Shown piece after piece: positions 1-7,577 of a stretch of 14,248 bases of DNA. The stretch is from Dehalococcoidia bacterium UBA2979 (GTDB taxonomy: Bacteria > Chloroflexota > Dehalococcoidia > UBA2979): NCBI GenBank assembly GCA_002348225.1, contig DEAP01000006.1, positions 1 to 14,248 on the forward strand, given 5' to 3'. A program made the translations under genes and the position numbers. Below the pieces are notes generated by a model. That model made no database searches, was not told where the DNA came from, and was given only the letters and a program-made list of their open reading frames with translations. The first letter of the stretch is position 1. Each line of letters starts with the position of its first letter.

Positions 1-232
1 AAGTTGTTGCTGCAGATGTAATTGTTATTCCTCTTTTTTGCTCCTGTTCCATCCAATCCATTGTGGTATTGCCATCATGAGTTTCGCCAATTTTGTGGGT
101 ACGGCCTGTGTAAAAGAGGATCCGCTCAGTGACAGTAGTTTTCCCAGCATCAATATGAGCAATAATCCCAATATTCCGCATTGAGCTCAAAGAGTTATCC
201 ATGGATTTTACCGGTGTGGTGGCAGTAGTCAC
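1..232 (-). CDS. fusA: Elongation factor G, N-terminal fragment
   Basis: This is the 5' end of the gene for the translocation GTPase EF-G, which moves tRNA and mRNA through the ribosome. The first 77 codons are present and the gene continues past the left edge. Visible are the P-loop AHIDAGKT at about residues 25-32, then the conserved stretch GETHDG...MDWMEQEQ and the switch I motif RGITITSAATT, all diagnostic of EF-G. I chose the GTG at 232-230 because an AAGGGAAG ribosome binding site lies just upstream; the in-frame ATG at 202-200 has no such site but would also leave a normal EF-G N-terminus. It is the third gene of the str operon after rpsL and rpsG, but a terminator hairpin separates it from rpsG. 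Identity is certain; the start is likely. Confidence 0.95.
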   Translation of the reverse strand, partial: MTTATTPVKSMDNSLSSMRNIGIIAHIDAGKTTVTERILFYTGRTHKIGETHDGNTTMDWMEQEQKRGITITSAATT

Positions 233-285
233 TATTAAACTTCCCTTACACTAAATTACCAACAGATAGCACAATTATTCGCCTC

Positions 286-318
286 AAAAAAGGAAAACGC
301 TGAACATTCTTCAGCGTT
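286..318 (-). terminator. Intrinsic terminator between rpsG and fusA
   Basis: On the minus strand a perfect 9-bp stem (AACGCTGAA pairing with TTCAGCGTT) closes a 5-nt loop and is followed directly by TTCCTTTTTT. This is the classic shape of a Rho-independent terminator. It starts 20 bp after the rpsG stop codon and lies about 54 bp before the fusA GTG. It would reduce or stop read-through from rpsL-rpsG into fusA, so fusA would need either partial read-through or its own promoter in the remaining short leader, where I see no strong -35/-10 pair. Confidence 0.8.
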
Positions 319-337
319 AACTCGATATAAACTCAAC

Positions 338-811
338 TTACCAACGATAGTGGGCGAATGCCCGATTAGCTTCCGCCATTCTGTGTGTCTCGTCCTTTTT
401 TCTTATTGCTGCACCGGCTGGTTGGTCTCCTGCTGCATCTAACAACTCAGCGGCAAGTTTTTCCACATATGAGCGACCATTCCGAGTCCTCGCAGCATCA
501 CGTATCCACCGGAGTGCCAGTGTTTCACGCCTCTCCGCCCTTATATCGATAGGAACCTGGTATGTTGCACCACCTACCCTGCGCGGCTTCACCTCAACAG
601 TTGGTGTGACATTTCTCACAGCAATCTCAAATACATCTAGACCGCGACGTCCACTAATTTCCTCAATGCGATCAAATGCACCGTAAACCAGCCCTTCAGC
701 TGTCGACTTCTTACCACTCTTCATTATCCCATTTATCAATTTCGTGACCGTCTGGCTTTGATACCTGGCGTCCGGCAGAGTAGAACGTGTCGGGGCGCTA
801 TTACGTCTCAT
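338..811 (-). CDS. rpsG: 30S ribosomal protein S7
   Basis: S7 nucleates assembly of the 30S head by binding the 3' major domain of 16S rRNA and contributes to the E site. The 157-residue product has the usual bacterial length and layout, with KLINGIMKSGKKSTAE near residues 24-39, the RRVGGATYQVP beta-ribbon segment and the typical C-terminal RMAEANRAFAHYRW. The ATG at 811-809 is preceded by TTGGAG eight bases upstream. The gene follows rpsL by 17 bp, the standard str-operon order, and is followed by a terminator hairpin. Confidence 0.97.
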   Translation of the reverse strand: MRRNSAPTRSTLPDARYQSQTVTKLINGIMKSGKKSTAEGLVYGAFDRIEEISGRRGLDVFEIAVRNVTPTVEVKPRRVGGATYQVPIDIRAERRETLALRWIRDAARTRNGRSYVEKLAAELLDAAGDQPAGAAIRKKDETHRMAEANRAFAHYRW

Positions 812-828
812 AGGGAAAACTCCAAAAT

Positions 829-1242
829 CTAGCTCTTGCGGGTACCGTATTTGCTTCGACTACGTTGACGTCCCTCGACACCAGTGGCGTCGAGGGCACC
901 ACGAATAACTTGATATCGAACTCCCGGGACATCTCGGATTCGTCCGCCACGGACCAAAACTACCGAGTGTTCCTGCAGTGTATGCCCCTCCCCGGGGATA
1001 TAAGCAGTTACTTCTAGCCCGTTGGATAATCTCACTCTTGCTACTTTTCTAAGCGCAGAATTCGGTTTTTTTGGAGTCACAGTCCGCACCTGTGTTACCA
1101 CACCGCGCTTCTGAGGAGCCCCTGTGGGCTCACGCAGCATTTTATTCTTAAGAGTATTAAAACGAAGCCTAAGAGCAGGAGACTTCGTCTTGCTCAGCTT
1201 CCTTTTTCTCGGCTTGCGGACCAACTGATTTATGGTCGGCAT
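829..1242 (-). CDS. rpsL: 30S ribosomal protein S12
   Basis: S12 sits at the decoding centre and controls tRNA selection accuracy. I chose the ATG at 1242-1240, giving 137 residues beginning MPTINQLVRKPRKRK, because it matches the family N-terminus and has GGGGAAG a few bases upstream; a GTG at 1260 would add six unsupported residues. Compared with E. coli S12 there is a 15-residue insertion around residues 24-42, as in Firmicutes-type S12. The conserved loop TPKKPNSALRK keeps K58 (E. coli K43), and D104 (E. coli D89, the methylthiolated residue) is present. The residue equivalent to E. coli K88 is arginine (R103, in GGRIRDVPG), a change linked to streptomycin resistance in other bacteria. 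First gene of the str operon. Confidence 0.97.
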   Translation of the reverse strand: MPTINQLVRKPRKRKLSKTKSPALRLRFNTLKNKMLREPTGAPQKRGVVTQVRTVTPKKPNSALRKVARVRLSNGLEVTAYIPGEGHTLQEHSVVLVRGGRIRDVPGVRYQVIRGALDATGVEGRQRSRSKYGTRKS

Positions 1243-1292
1243 AGGCACTTCCCCAAACACTTAATAAATTTTACTAAACATCCCATAGAGGA

Positions 1293-1341
1293 TTTATTTC
1301 ACACAGCAAATTGAAATTCAATCAATAGTTGCGCAGGTCAA
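1293..1341 (-). promoter_or_regulatory. Possible str-operon promoter with 13-bp dyad
   Basis: The 198-bp gap between the deacetylase stop and rpsL holds no gene I can support. On the minus strand it contains TTGACC (1341-1336) and TTGAAT (1321-1316), the latter 17 bp before AATAAA (1298-1293), a weak but plausible -35/-10 pair. A perfect inverted repeat, ATTGAATTTCAAT (1322-1310), overlaps this -35 element and could be an operator. A promoter is expected here because rpsL is the first gene of the str operon, but no strong TATAAT is visible. Confidence 0.3.
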
Positions 1342-1458
1342 AAATACTATCGGTTCTTTGGTGCTAAGTGCAAGCGCTTCGCTCCACAATGCCCACAAAT
1401 ACTGCCGAAAACGATGGCATCTCTGGCCTGAGAAATGTTAAACGCGTGCTCCTGAAAA

Positions 1459-2211
1459 TTATCTCCGCAAAATTACTTTTTTGAACGATTCACGCAACGG
1501 CGGAAGAGAATCTGCGACGTCATTTTTTTCGACTGCAGCTAATCTGTCAGCAAACATTTTTCTCAAAGAGTTCGCGTCACGTCCACCCATCTGAGAAACA
1601 TGTGCTAACAACGCTGCAATTTTTGTCTCCATATGGTCTTTTATGTCCACGTGATAATCCGGAACATCAGTTCCTGCAAGCAACATAGCCGACGGCCTAA
1701 ATGGCTTTAATCCTTGTAATTTTTGATCGGGATGAAACAGATGATCATCTGCAGCAGGATAAATGGCATCATAGCTGGAGATACCAGTCACACGATGATC
1801 TCGATGATTAAAACCGCTTCGGAAGCCATCCCAAGTGATGACAAGTTCAGGTCGCAACTTTCGGATTTCGAGTACTAAGAGCTCGCGCAAACGATCATCT
1901 GATGCAAGCATCCCATCCGGGAATCCTAAGAATCTAGGTTCGTTTGCACCCATGATCGTCGCAGCGGCACGGGTTTCTTCTTCTCTTTCACCCGCTAACT
2001 GCTGGGCTGTCACAGTAGGATCTTTTGTACCCTTATTACCAGAGGTAGTAACCAGGATGTCAATCGTCCAGCCCTTAGAACTCATCATGGCGACCGTTCC
2101 GCCGCATGTGAATTCCAGGTCGTCTGGGTGCGCGAAGATACACAAAGCCCTCTTACCTGACTTCTCCTCAACCTCATCGAGTAGGTCCTTATTTGGGTCT
2201 AGTGCGTCCAC
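1459..2211 (-). CDS. PIG-L/LmbE family N-acetyl sugar deacetylase (MshB/BshB-like)
   Basis: This family contains zinc-dependent deacetylases that remove acetyl groups from GlcNAc conjugates, including MshB of mycothiol and BshB of bacillithiol synthesis. The 250-residue protein shows the signature AHPDDLEF at residues 27-34, which supplies metal ligands H28 and D31 and the catalytic aspartate D30, and HRDHR at 136-140, whose H139 fits the third metal ligand. The first 20 residues look like a variable leader. The GTG start lies 3 bp after the stop of the upstream glycosyltransferase, so the two are probably translationally coupled; AGGTGAGG just before serves as binding site. No signal peptide is seen, so it acts in the cytoplasm. 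The pairing with an MshA-like enzyme suggests action on its product, but the length is shorter than typical MshB and the substrate is unproven. Confidence 0.85.
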   Translation of the reverse strand: MDALDPNKDLLDEVEEKSGKRALCIFAHPDDLEFTCGGTVAMMSSKGWTIDILVTTSGNKGTKDPTVTAQQLAGEREEETRAAATIMGANEPRFLGFPDGMLASDDRLRELLVLEIRKLRPELVITWDGFRSGFNHRDHRVTGISSYDAIYPAADDHLFHPDQKLQGLKPFRPSAMLLAGTDVPDYHVDIKDHMETKIAALLAHVSQMGGRDANSLRKMFADRLAAVEKNDVADSLPPLRESFKKVILRR

Positions 2212-2214
2212 GCC

Positions 2215-3474
2215 TCACCTCAAACTCCGATACAACTTCGACAAATCTGCAGCTATTAAATCCCAAGAATACTCCATTGCACGTCGACGAGCTAACAGTG
2301 AGAGTTTCTCTGCGATGTGGGGCCCATTCATGACGGAAGAGATGGCTTCAGAAAGACGTATTACGTCTGAAGGAGGAATCAAAATACCAGGCAATTGATC
2401 AGGATTAGTCGACTTACCCAACATGCCAGGCAAACCACCAACGTCCGATGCTATAAGTGGCCTTGCCGAGGCCAATGCCTCAAGAGCTACCATCCCAAAT
2501 GACTCGTAAAGTGAGGGGACGATAACTAAATCGGAGGCCTGATAGTAGCTGGGCAGTATCTTATGACTTATAGACCCCATGAATGTGACATTTTCTTGAA
2601 TACCGAGAGACTTACTCAAGTTAAAGAGTCTCTCTCGCTCTTCGAGCGAGTCCGGATGAGAATTGCCTCCAAACAAATACAGCTGCCACCTCTCTCTAGG
2701 TCCGTCTATTTTGGCTAGCGCCTCCAGAAGTATATCCAGACCTTTAAGTCTCTCGAATCTCCCACCTGCCAGCAAAATAAGTCTGTCCATGGGCAAGTTA
2801 AGTTCCGACTTCGCCTCCAGATGATTTCGTGGTAAAAATCTCTTCAGATCTACTCCTGGCGGGATGATTTCCAGACGACTTTCGTCAACACCATAAAGCT
2901 CTTTTAGAAGCATCCCTTCATGTCTACTAGCAATAATCACGCGGTCCAAAACTGACACCACCTCAGACTCGGTTTTCAGACGATCGATTGATTCATGTGC
3001 GGAGATACCATGCAAAATTTTAATTTCACCAAACGTATGGAACATCCCTACATGTGGGACATCCCAGTGCTTAGAAACAATCACGCCAGCTGCAATAGAC
3101 AACCAATAGTGCGAGTGGACCACATCGAAGACCAGATTTTGCTCTGCTGCCCAGTGACGGACGGATTCTGCAAACACCCCAATTAGTGGACTCATGTCTT
3201 CTTTTTCGACACGCTCAACTGGTCCAGCCACTATATGAATTACTCGAAAAAAAGAATCTACTTGTTCTATATCCGGAACAGACGGATTATCGCGTCTAAC
3301 GAACACGTCGACAGCGATACCGAGCCCTGCAAGTCTCTTGGCAGTCTCCAAGACATATACATTCATACCTCCTGTTTCCCGTCCGCCGAGCTCAGCTGTC
3401 GGTGAGGTATGCATCGACATCAGTGCCACTCTGAGTTGCGGTGGAGACTCATTAATGCTGGTGCCAGATGTCAT
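2215..3474 (-). CDS. GT4-family glycosyltransferase, MshA-like
   Basis: A GT-B fold retaining glycosyltransferase of family GT4, closest by eye to MshA, which joins UDP-GlcNAc to inositol phosphate in the first step of mycothiol synthesis. Motifs in order: SMHTSPTAELGG and GGMNVYVLE at about 20-43, AGPVERVEKEDM (83-94), HSHYW (120-124), FHTFGEIK (145-152), GRFERLKG (238-245) for the nucleotide sugar, and the E-x7-E motif ESFGMVALE (324-332). K91, Y123, T147 and R165 line up with the inositol-phosphate-binding residues recalled for Corynebacterium MshA, although sucrose-phosphate synthase relatives share part of this pattern. The start at 3474 lacks an evident ribosome binding site; the gene follows folE by 6 bp, so coupling is likely. 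Cytoplasmic, 419 residues. Acceptor not proven. Confidence 0.82.
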   Translation of the reverse strand: MTSGTSINESPPQLRVALMSMHTSPTAELGGRETGGMNVYVLETAKRLAGLGIAVDVFVRRDNPSVPDIEQVDSFFRVIHIVAGPVERVEKEDMSPLIGVFAESVRHWAAEQNLVFDVVHSHYWLSIAAGVIVSKHWDVPHVGMFHTFGEIKILHGISAHESIDRLKTESEVVSVLDRVIIASRHEGMLLKELYGVDESRLEIIPPGVDLKRFLPRNHLEAKSELNLPMDRLILLAGGRFERLKGLDILLEALAKIDGPRERWQLYLFGGNSHPDSLEERERLFNLSKSLGIQENVTFMGSISHKILPSYYQASDLVIVPSLYESFGMVALEALASARPLIASDVGGLPGMLGKSTNPDQLPGILIPPSDVIRLSEAISSVMNGPHIAEKLSLLARRRAMEYSWDLIAADLSKLYRSLR

Positions 3475-3480
3475 AATTTT

Positions 3481-4083
3481 TTACATGGATCCAATTAGGC
3501 GGAGGAATTCCTGTCGCGAATTGACATCGTCGCGTAAACGTCCTCTTAAAGCAGACGTGACCATCCGGGCACCAGGCTTTCTAACACCTCGAGCAGTCAT
3601 GCAGAGATGTTCCGCCTCTATCACCACTCCAACACCTCTCGCGCTAAGAGCATTTTCAATACTGTCCGCAATCTGTCCAGTAAGTCTTTCTTGAACTTGT
3701 GGACGCTTAGCAAAAACCTCCACAGCACGGGCGAGTTTCGATAGACCTACTATCGCGCCGTCAGGAAGGTACCCCACGTGAGCTTGTCCATGGAACGGAA
3801 GAAAATGATGCTCACACATCGAATAAAATGGAATTTCCTTCAAAATCACCAATTCATCATGCTCCTCGTCAAATTGCACCTTGAGTAATTCTTCAGGATC
3901 TTGATCGACTCCACTGAAGAGCTCTAAGTACATGTCAGCGATCCTTCTTGGAGTATCAGTCAGGCCATCATTCTCCCCTAGTCGCAATTCCTTAATCAGA
4001 TCATCAATTAAGTGGATCACGCGCGGGCGATCGATAGAACGATGTTCCGCGGAAGATTCAATTTCTGTTTCGTTCATGTTCAT
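3481..4083 (-). CDS. folE: GTP cyclohydrolase I
   Basis: FolE converts GTP to 7,8-dihydroneopterin triphosphate, the entry step to tetrahydrofolate and also to queuosine precursors. The 200-residue protein has the type I (FolE1) signatures FYSMCEHHFLPFHGQAHVGY (86-105) and EAEHLCMTARGV (156-167). Zinc ligands C90, H93 and C161 correspond to E. coli C110, H113 and C181. The N-terminus has the usual variable acidic leader before the core begins near residue 20. ATGs at 4083 and 4077 are both possible behind AGAGGGGG; I keep the longer one. It lies 42 bp after thrC and 6 bp before the glycosyltransferase gene, so it is probably co-transcribed with both. Confidence 0.95.
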   Translation of the reverse strand: MNMNETEIESSAEHRSIDRPRVIHLIDDLIKELRLGENDGLTDTPRRIADMYLELFSGVDQDPEELLKVQFDEEHDELVILKEIPFYSMCEHHFLPFHGQAHVGYLPDGAIVGLSKLARAVEVFAKRPQVQERLTGQIADSIENALSARGVGVVIEAEHLCMTARGVRKPGARMVTSALRGRLRDDVNSRQEFLRLIGSM

Positions 4084-4125
4084 GCCCCCTCTTGATCGGA
4101 CTGATGGCTGAAATATTTATTATCT

Positions 4126-5178
4126 CTAACTCGAAAGAATCTCTGCCACCGCTTCGATCGTGGGATCCACTTCATACTGAACCGCCTCAACTGAGAGGGC
4201 TGTATCTGGATCCTTAAGTCCATGGCCAGTAATTACACATACGATTGTTGATTCGCTGAGATCTACACCTGATCGGGACGTCTTGATCAAACCTGCAACC
4301 GAGGCCGCTGATGCTGGTTCACAAAAAATACCCTCCGCTGAGGCCAAATATCTGTACGCATGCAGGATCTCGTCGTCACTAACTGAATCAATGACACCTC
4401 CCGATTCGTCGCGGGCACTTGTTGCCTTTTCCCACGAGGCAGGATTACCTATTCTGATAGCTGTAGCAATGGTCTCCGGATTTTCGATTATTTTATTGTT
4501 TACTATCGGTGCAGCCCCTTGAGCTTGGAAGCCGTACATCATTGGTGTTTTACTAGCTCGACCTGCAGCGGCATATTCTTTAAATCCTTTCCAATAAGCC
4601 GAAATATTTCCAGCGTTACCTACAGGGATACATAAGATATCGGGAGCTTCTCCCAGCACATCAACCACCTCAAATGCCGCTGTCTTCTGTCCCTCCAGGC
4701 GGAAAGGATTGACCGAGTTAACCAGTGCTATTTGCAACTGGTCTGAAATCTCTCTCACTATATTCAGAGCGTTATCGAACGATCCACGAATTTGAATGAT
4801 CGATGCCCCGTGCACACTCGCTTGAGCAAGCTTTCCCATAGCAATTTTTCCCGAAGGAACCACTACAAAACTTTTGAGTCCATGAAGAGAAGCGTACGCT
4901 GATGCTGCTGCCGATGTATTTCCAGTCGAGGCACAAATGACAGACCGGGAATTGGCTTCTACAGCCTTTGCGACTGCTAAAAACATGCCTCTGTCCTTAA
5001 AGGATCCAGTCGGATTCATCGTTTCTAGCTTGAAATAAAGGTTGGGGACCCCTATCTCACGACCGATATTAGTTGAACGAACTAGGGGTGTGTTGCCCTC
5101 ACCAAGAGATTTTCTAGACGTATCAGCATCGATAGGCAAGAATTCCGAATACGAGTCGATGAGAAAATTAGTAGTCAT
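4126..5178 (-). CDS. thrC: Threonine synthase
   Basis: A PLP-dependent fold-type II enzyme that converts O-phosphohomoserine to threonine and phosphate. The Schiff-base lysine is K61 in NPTGSFKDRG; the phosphate and cofactor loops are ASTGNTSAAASA (about 83-94) and PVGNAGNISAYWKGF (185-199), the latter highly typical of threonine synthase. At 350 residues it belongs to the short bacterial class and lacks the N-terminal SAM-sensing domain of the plant enzyme. The ATG at 5178 has GAGGTG just upstream. It follows hom by 41 bp, a common pairing, but the next gene is folE and not thrB, so homoserine kinase must be encoded elsewhere. Confidence 0.95.
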   Translation of the reverse strand: MTTNFLIDSYSEFLPIDADTSRKSLGEGNTPLVRSTNIGREIGVPNLYFKLETMNPTGSFKDRGMFLAVAKAVEANSRSVICASTGNTSAAASAYASLHGLKSFVVVPSGKIAMGKLAQASVHGASIIQIRGSFDNALNIVREISDQLQIALVNSVNPFRLEGQKTAAFEVVDVLGEAPDILCIPVGNAGNISAYWKGFKEYAAAGRASKTPMMYGFQAQGAAPIVNNKIIENPETIATAIRIGNPASWEKATSARDESGGVIDSVSDDEILHAYRYLASAEGIFCEPASAASVAGLIKTSRSGVDLSESTIVCVITGHGLKDPDTALSVEAVQYEVDPTIEAVAEILSS

Positions 5179-5219
5179 CGCACCTCACAATTAATGTTAC
5201 CTATTAATAGTACCTGCTG

Positions 5220-6542
5220 TCACCTTGACATCGGTAAAACACTGCCTATTTGCAGCACTGATTTTGACTCACCAAGCAGCTCTACTGCCTCAAGGACCGA
5301 TCCCCTCTGACTGGAGTGAGTGGTGAGAATCAGTTCCGCTGAATCCGGAACTGATGACGCAGTTTCCTGACCGGTTATATCCTTCTGCACTACCGAGGAA
5401 ATACTAATACTTGCTTGAGCAAGAATCCTGGATATCTCTGCTAATACGCCTGGCCTATTCTCGACGATTAGACGCAAGAAGAAACCTGATTCTATTTGTT
5501 CACTTGGTTTGACTTGTACTGGGTGAGGCTGAATAAGAGGTGCCGGCTGAATACCCCTCAACTGATCGTTAATAACTTCTAACAGATCAGCGATCACGGC
5601 CGAAGTAGTTGCTTCTCTACCTGCACCAGGGCCCTCGTAGAATAACTTACCTACTAAATCGCCAGTAAATTCGACCGCGTTCGTAACACCGGAAACGTTC
5701 CCTAGTTGGGTATCTTTACCGACGAGTGTCGGCAAAACAGACACTGATATCTCGCCATTTTCTGACTGGAGACGGGCGATTAGCTTTATGACGTATCCAA
5801 GCTCTGAAGCTGCACTGACATCAGCGCTCACCAAATTTCTTATACCTTCACTAACAACTGATTCCGGGTTAATCATCGCCCCGTACGCTAGCATCGCAAG
5901 TATCACAGACTTAGCAACGGCATCATGCCCATCCACATCAGCACTAGGATCGGGTTCCGCGTATCCTAATCTCCCAGCTTCAGTAAGAGCCGTTTCATAG
6001 TCGTCGCCAGCTCCCATCTTTGTGAGAATGAAATTCGTCGTTCCATTTATTATCGCCTCGATCGACGATATTTCATTTGCAGCTAAATCTCTGCGGAGGG
6101 CTGATATTACTGGTATCCCTCCGCCCACCGAAGCTTCAAATTGAAGATGTACTTCACTACGAGCAGCAGCCGAAAATAATTGATCGCCAAACTTCGCCAG
6201 CACCGCTTTATTAGCGGTCACAACGTGCTTACCAGCCTTAAGTGCCTCAGAAATGTACTCATAGGCCGGTTGTTCACCGCCCATTAGTTCAACTACGATT
6301 TGCGTATTGCCATCTTTTAGAATATCTGCAACATCCGTCGTGAGTAGATCAGGCTCAACGAAAAAACCAGCTTCTTCCCGCTCCGATCGATCTAAATCGC
6401 GTACTAATACATGTCGGACCGAAACGACATCACGGAGGGCTCCTCCCTGCTCATCACTCATCTCGGCAAGCCTCTTGAGTACCGTACTGCCGATATTACC
6501 TGCACCAAAAAAGGAAATCCCTATTTTGTTATCAGCCGTCAT
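5220..6542 (-). CDS. hom: Homoserine dehydrogenase with ACT domain
   Basis: Reduces aspartate semialdehyde to homoserine with NAD(P)H, a branch point to threonine, methionine and isoleucine. The 440-residue chain has the dinucleotide motif FFGAGNIGSTV (11-21), VTANKAVLAKFG (108-119) and the catalytic-domain signatures IINGTTNFIL (164-173) and EPDPSADVDGHDAVAK (196-211). The C-terminal ACT domain (about 355-440, with ENRPGVLAEISRIL) is the site at which threonine feedback normally acts. I chose the ATG at 6542, which has CAGGAG six to nine bases upstream; an in-frame ATG at 6566 lacks one. It lies 36 bp after the SurA-like gene and 41 bp before thrC. Confidence 0.95.
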   Translation of the reverse strand: MTADNKIGISFFGAGNIGSTVLKRLAEMSDEQGGALRDVVSVRHVLVRDLDRSEREEAGFFVEPDLLTTDVADILKDGNTQIVVELMGGEQPAYEYISEALKAGKHVVTANKAVLAKFGDQLFSAAARSEVHLQFEASVGGGIPVISALRRDLAANEISSIEAIINGTTNFILTKMGAGDDYETALTEAGRLGYAEPDPSADVDGHDAVAKSVILAMLAYGAMINPESVVSEGIRNLVSADVSAASELGYVIKLIARLQSENGEISVSVLPTLVGKDTQLGNVSGVTNAVEFTGDLVGKLFYEGPGAGREATTSAVIADLLEVINDQLRGIQPAPLIQPHPVQVKPSEQIESGFFLRLIVENRPGVLAEISRILAQASISISSVVQKDITGQETASSVPDSAELILTTHSSQRGSVLEAVELLGESKSVLQIGSVLPMSR

Positions 6543-6578
6543 AATTCTCTCCTGCAAAATAGTCATTAATTTTGTCTG

Positions 6579-7577
6579 TCATCTAAGTTTTAAGCCAGTT
6601 TCATTCAGTAACCAGAGACGATCATCTTCGCTAAATCGCTCATTTATACTCAAAGACTCTCGTCTCTCTGCAACTATCCCGTCGAACAACGTGTTTGCCC
6701 ACTTCGACAATAAAGCAAGATCATACTGCTCAACTCTTATCTCACTTAGCCGGTAGATTGCAACTTCGTCAGTATCAGTAATAGTAAAAGGCTTAGAAAT
6801 AGCTGACTCCTCTGCGGTTAAAACCCAATCAGCTACATCGGAAGTCAGATTATTTTCGATTTCTATCTGGGATAACCAATAGCTTTCTCCATCAAGAGCT
6901 GCAATAAGTTGCATGCCCAATCGATCCGCGGCAGCAGCAAACTGGGTTCCCGAATCGATCTCGGTAACGAGAAGATCTATCCGGTTCGACGAATCACGAA
7001 TCATATCAAGCCTATAGATATTCCCCTCGTCCGGCATATCAGAACGGAGTAAATTGATAAACTTCGTACGATATATATTCACTGATAGTTCGTCATGAAA
7101 TTCGCTATGGGTTATATCAGCTTCAGCAAGAATGTCAGCGATTTCACTTTGAATCTCTGAACGCGACTTCTCTGCGTCACTCAAATTTAATTCTTTGAGA
7201 GAAGCTGAATAGAGTTCAGAAGAAGAAACTACGCCCAACTGTTCGGTCCCGAGGATTCTAATCACCTCTCTATTTTTGACCTCTTCCATGAATTTCGACA
7301 ATTCAGACATCGAACCAACGGAATTCATTTGGCTATAGGCCTGGTATTTAGTCCTCAGATCTTCGCGGTCAAGATTCGTCTCATCACCGATGGTCAGAAC
7401 ACTACGAGTACCCACGAGAATATAGTTAGAAGCCAACGCGTATACCATCAGCAATAAGGACAAGCCGACAAGACCGGATAACAACATTTCTGACCGGCTC
7501 AGATTGGAACCGGTCACCCAAGACCGAAGTCCCATAACTATCGCTTTAAATATATTTTGTTTACTAGGTTCGTCCAC
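6579..7577 (-). CDS. Membrane-anchored SurA/PrsA-like protein, degenerate parvulin
   Basis: I read this as an extracytoplasmic foldase-like protein. A basic N-terminal segment of about 30 residues is followed by one hydrophobic helix (about 31-54, MLLSGLVGLSLLLMVYALAS), so the rest should face outward. Residues 60-180 are helical and charged, like SurA/trigger-factor-type chaperone segments. Residues 185-285 keep the outline of a PpiC parvulin domain (DSGTQFAAAADRLGM, then ESYWLSQ, VADWVLTAEESAISKPF and YRLSEIR) but lack the usual HIL opening and GGDLGWF core, so isomerase activity is doubtful. No lipobox cysteine is seen. GTG start with AGGAG about 11 bases away. It lies between rpsR and hom, 18 bp after rpsR. 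The family call is moderate. Confidence 0.65.
   Translation of the reverse strand: MDEPSKQNIFKAIVMGLRSWVTGSNLSRSEMLLSGLVGLSLLLMVYALASNYILVGTRSVLTIGDETNLDREDLRTKYQAYSQMNSVGSMSELSKFMEEVKNREVIRILGTEQLGVVSSSELYSASLKELNLSDAEKSRSEIQSEIADILAEADITHSEFHDELSVNIYRTKFINLLRSDMPDEGNIYRLDMIRDSSNRIDLLVTEIDSGTQFAAAADRLGMQLIAALDGESYWLSQIEIENNLTSDVADWVLTAEESAISKPFTITDTDEVAIYRLSEIRVEQYDLALLSKWANTLFDGIVAERRESLSINERFSEDDRLWLLNETGLKLR

Noticed and set aside
1413..1424. A near-palindrome (CTCAGGCCAGAG on the minus strand) after the deacetylase gene, considered as a terminator.
   Set aside because: The arms are too short and no T-run follows.
1363..1458. A short minus-strand reading frame in the rpsL upstream gap encoding a CGHCG motif, reminiscent of a small zinc-ribbon protein.
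   Set aside because: It is open only after a stop just upstream and has no ATG, GTG or TTG start before the motif; I could not match it to any small ribosomal protein.
1835..2398. A 187-codon open frame on the plus strand.
   Set aside because: It lies antisense to the PIG-L and glycosyltransferase genes, both of which have clear motifs, and its translation is Ser-rich with no recognisable domain.
3338..3694. A 118-codon open frame on the plus strand across the glycosyltransferase/folE junction.
   Set aside because: Both minus-strand genes are certain and the frame has no family features.
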